Assembly: GCA_026713345.1 (NCBI GenBank)
Contig: JAPOOQ010000484.1
Location: 1-8,122 of the forward strand
DNA: 8,122 nt
Source of the DNA: Gemmatimonadota bacterium
GTDB taxonomy: Bacteria; Gemmatimonadota; Gemmatimonadetes; Longimicrobiales; Gaopeijiaceae
Direction of reading: 5' to 3'
A program made the position numbers and the translations under genes. Of this stretch, positions 6,691 through 8,122 are shown piece after piece. Numbering within the stretch: position 1 is the first letter of the stretch; every line of letters begins with the position of its first letter. The notes under the pieces are model-generated. The model searched no databases, was not told the DNA's origin, and saw only the letters and a list, made by a program, of their open reading frames with translations.

Positions 6691-7815
6691 TCATGGTCGA
6701 TAGGGTGCCGGCCCCTCGTATGGCGTACCTACCGCAAGATACTGGATGGGAACACTGAGCCCCGTCGCCTTGTCGCGGCCGATCCCCAGGAGATGCATGC
6801 GGTCGTCTGGATCCCTCCAGACATCCATCAGCAGGAAGTAGAACGAAAGAGTCTGCCGGTGCAGAACACTCCCTTGATCACTCAGGAACACGAACTCCGT
6901 GTAGAAATCCTCGCGCTCCGGGAGTCGACCCTCCACGCTTTCGGGCAGCCGCGAAACTGCCGCGAGGAAGCAGCCGTCCCGAAGCCTGGTGAAACCACCC
7001 AGGCTTGGATGCCGCCATTCGAACTTCCACCCACCGCCTTCCAGCGGAGTCGCAACATCGCGAACGTAGTCGTGAAGAATGTCCGGGTGCATGACCCGGG
7101 CGCTGAGTTCCGAATCTTGGAAAAGCATGAATTCGAATGGTACCCGGCGGGCGTAGGCAAGGCGTCCGGCACCGGTCTCGGCGATGAACCCGTTGTTGTA
7201 GCGCGCCCGAAGCACGGGTTCCTCAAGGTCCGTCCGAAGCTGTCCCATCCCTCCAAGGTATTCGCCATCCGGGCTGTACACATGCATGGCGTGATCCGAG
7301 GACGGGACAGCCCCGGCCAGCACGAGATTGCCGTTCTCGAGAATGCTGAAATCCCGCGCCGACAACGAAGGAAACGGTTGCATTCGAACAATACGCTGGA
7401 AGCTACCGGCGGTGTCGAAAAAGCTGATGCCCGCCCATGGATCATAGACCGCGATGCCTTGATCGGTCGCGCGCACGATCATGGGCGACCGAAACTCGCC
7501 GGGCCCTTCACCCGATCGTCCGATCCGCCGTACGAAATCACCATCAAGACTGAGCTGCAGCACCGCCCGGCCCAGCACGTCAACTACATAGACTCCGCCC
7601 TCGGGGTGCCGGGCGACCGACGACGGCACCGCGATAAGATGATCGGACGGGCTGGTTTCGGTCGGCGCGTACCGCCACTCCTCCGTCAGCGCGAGTCCAC
7701 CCGTGAACTCACATTCATCCGAAGCCCCAACAATCGTCTCGTTCGAGATCGTCGGGAACGGGAGAGCCAAAACGACCAGCGGCGTGGCCATCGCTGCGAT
7801 CTTGTGAGTTCCCAT
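6691..7815 (-). CDS. Secreted six-bladed beta-propeller protein
   Basis: A 374-residue protein with an N-terminal Sec-type signal (K5 followed by a hydrophobic stretch AAMATPLVVLALPF) and the propeller hallmark R-I-G-R-S-G-E-G-P-G-E-F, whose last seven residues are 102-108. Blade-like repeats of the form 'V-Y-V-V-D', 'I-A-V-Y-D-P' and 'H-V-Y-S-P-D-G-E-Y' are visible. Only one Cys (35) stands where the propellers at 1760 and 4832 have CxxC. The late-blade motif is poorly kept (MDVWRDPDDRMHLLG). I chose the ATG at 7815 because GGAGG lies 7 nt upstream and the signal peptide begins there. An in-frame TTG at 7881 would put 22 polar residues ahead of the signal. The gene is convergent with the lipoprotein gene at 4832 and divergent from the repressor gene at 8067, so the repressor might also act on it. 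Its ligand is unknown. Confidence 0.83.
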   Translation of the reverse strand: MGTHKIAAMATPLVVLALPFPTISNETIVGASDECEFTGGLALTEEWRYAPTETSPSDHLIAVPSSVARHPEGGVYVVDVLGRAVLQLSLDGDFVRRIGRSGEGPGEFRSPMIVRATDQGIAVYDPWAGISFFDTAGSFQRIVRMQPFPSLSARDFSILENGNLVLAGAVPSSDHAMHVYSPDGEYLGGMGQLRTDLEEPVLRARYNNGFIAETGAGRLAYARRVPFEFMLFQDSELSARVMHPDILHDYVRDVATPLEGGGWKFEWRHPSLGGFTRLRDGCFLAAVSRLPESVEGRLPEREDFYTEFVFLSDQGSVLHRQTLSFYFLLMDVWRDPDDRMHLLGIGRDKATGLSVPIQYLAVGTPYEGPAPYRP

Positions 7816-7822
7816 ATCCTGA

Positions 7823-7827
7823 CCTCC
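7823..7827 (-). promoter_or_regulatory. Strong ribosome binding site fixing the start at 7815
   Basis: On the minus strand GGAGG lies 7 nt before the ATG at 7815, the strongest Shine-Dalgarno match in the window. It decides against the longer TTG start at 7881. Confidence 0.8.
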
Positions 7828-7885
7828 ATGTCCTGAAGAACCATCGACGGAATCGTCTCTACCGAACCACACCGCACTCAACGAG

Positions 7886-7895
7886 GGCGTACGCC
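7886..7895. repeat. Perfect 10-bp palindrome GGCGTACGCC
   Basis: An exact palindrome without spacer, 70 nt upstream of the propeller start at 7815. It is a possible operator for that gene, but short GC-rich palindromes also arise by chance, and I could not place a minus-strand promoter next to it. Confidence 0.3.
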
Positions 7896-7930
7896 AAAGA
7901 CAGAGGAAGGGCGGCGTTGACTAGACACAT

Positions 7931-7948
7931 CAGCCCCTGCGGGGGTTG
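7931..7948. repeat. Seven-bp stem-loop in the repressor/propeller intergenic region
   Basis: CAGCCCC and GGGGTTG pair with one G/T wobble around a TGCG tetraloop, 46 nt before the -35 box of the repressor promoter. No T-run follows on either strand. Its role, if any, is unclear. Confidence 0.25.
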
Positions 7949-7993
7949 CAGAGCCGTTGAACCTGGGCGGGAGTGACTGGCGGCGACCCCGAC

Positions 7994-8022
7994 TTGACAC
8001 ACACGACTTCATGTCTTAACAT
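7994..8022 (+). promoter_or_regulatory. Sigma70-type promoter of the BlaI-family gene
   Basis: TTGACA at 7994-7999 matches the -35 consensus exactly. A 17-nt spacer follows, then TAACAT at 8017-8022, a good -10 element. The start codon lies 44 nt beyond the -10 box. The spacer and -10 are covered by the first repeat of the putative operator, so a bound repressor should block RNA polymerase. This is the only promoter in the window with both elements and optimal spacing. Confidence 0.8.
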
Positions 8023-8038
8023 GACGACTTGAGGTCGT
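8003..8038 (+). promoter_or_regulatory. Putative BlaI-type operator: two ACGACTT-n-A-n-GTC-n-T repeats
   Basis: ACGACTTCATGTCTT (8003-8017) and ACGACTTGAGGTCGT (8024-8038) match at 12 of 15 positions and start 21 bp apart, two helical turns, so dimers would bind the same DNA face. The second copy is a perfect 5-bp inverted repeat (ACGAC/GTCGT); the first is the same with one mismatch. Between them TCATGT-CTTA-ACATGA (8009-8024) is another perfect 6-bp inverted repeat across the -10 box. The classic BlaI/MecI site is built on TACA/TGTA, which is not seen here, so the binding specificity would be a variant. The link to the gene product is inferred from position. Confidence 0.65.
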
Positions 8039-8053
8039 GCGATCGCTGTCAAC

Positions 8054-8058
8054 GAGGA
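8054..8058 (+). promoter_or_regulatory. Ribosome binding site of the BlaI-family gene
   Basis: GAGGA lies 8 nt before the ATG at 8067 and supports that start. Confidence 0.7.
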
Positions 8059-8066
8059 CTCCTGCC

Positions 8067-8122
8067 ATGACGATACCCACCCTGCCCAACGCCGAACTCG
8101 CGGTGATGGATCTGCTCTGGAC
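8067..8122 (+). CDS. BlaI/MecI/CopY-family transcriptional repressor, N-terminus only
   Basis: Only the first 18 codons are present; the gene runs off the window. The residues P-T-L-P-N-A-E-L-A-V-M-D-L-L-W match the opening of BlaI/MecI-family winged-helix repressors, in which a short lead is followed by E-x-x-[VI]-M-x-x-[LI]-W in helix 1. Family members bind as dimers to their own promoter and are usually inactivated by proteolysis triggered by a membrane M56/BlaR1-type sensor peptidase encoded next to them; such a gene may lie just downstream. A near-consensus promoter overlaid by repeated operator-like sequences lies immediately upstream, which fits autorepression. The identification rests on a short segment, but the motif and the operator context agree. 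Confidence 0.85.
   Translation, partial: MTIPTLPNAELAVMDLLW

Noticed and set aside
6793..7836. 347-codon open frame on the plus strand
   Set aside because: Antisense to the propeller gene at 6691-7815, which has the hallmark motif, a signal peptide and a strong ribosome binding site.
1..8122. Insertion sequences, CRISPR arrays, tRNA or rRNA genes
   Set aside because: I found no transposase-like protein, no regularly spaced repeats and no cloverleaf or rRNA-like sequence.

Overview
The window is high-GC bacterial DNA with tightly packed genes. It carries four different secreted six-bladed beta-propeller proteins that share a G-x-G-P-G-E-[FYH] motif (one reads GEGPMEF), a two-gene ABC exporter, and the start of a BlaI/MecI-type repressor gene. 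This gene repertoire, with many 'DSAGV' and 'CxxC' propellers and BlaI-family regulators at high GC, is what I would expect of Gemmatimonadota or a related lineage. That assignment rests on family recognition, not on a marker gene.

Layout. Positions 1-504 hold no convincing gene; they contain an uninterrupted run of 22 G and a leader with a small hairpin. Two propeller genes follow in one + strand operon (505-1752 and 1760-2890, 7 nt apart). They converge, with only 8 nt between, on a minus-strand exporter operon: ATPase 3720-4658, then permease 2899-3723, with start and stop codons overlapping as GTGA. A 173-nt divergent intergenic region with an imperfect inverted repeat separates the ATPase from a 590-residue propeller lipoprotein (4832-6604, +). 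That protein carries an extra C-terminal domain of about 180 residues. It converges on a fourth propeller gene (6691-7815, -).

The last region (7816-8066) is divergent between the fourth propeller and the repressor gene that begins at 8067. It holds the clearest regulatory signal of the window: a near-consensus sigma70-type promoter (TTGACA, 17 nt, TAACAT) overlaid by two copies of an ACGACTT-n-A-n-GTC-n-T element exactly 21 bp apart. The second copy is a perfect inverted repeat. This fits an autoregulated BlaI-type repressor.

How the genes work together is inference. The propellers all carry export signals and should act outside the cytoplasm, probably as binding or scaffold proteins. The exporter resembles BcrA-type ATPases with an ABC-2 permease. 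No biosynthetic enzyme or convincing precursor peptide is visible, so a joint function with the propellers is not shown. The most unusual items are the propeller fusion protein, the paired CxxC motifs in two of the propellers, the direct-repeat operator of the repressor, and the G22 tract.
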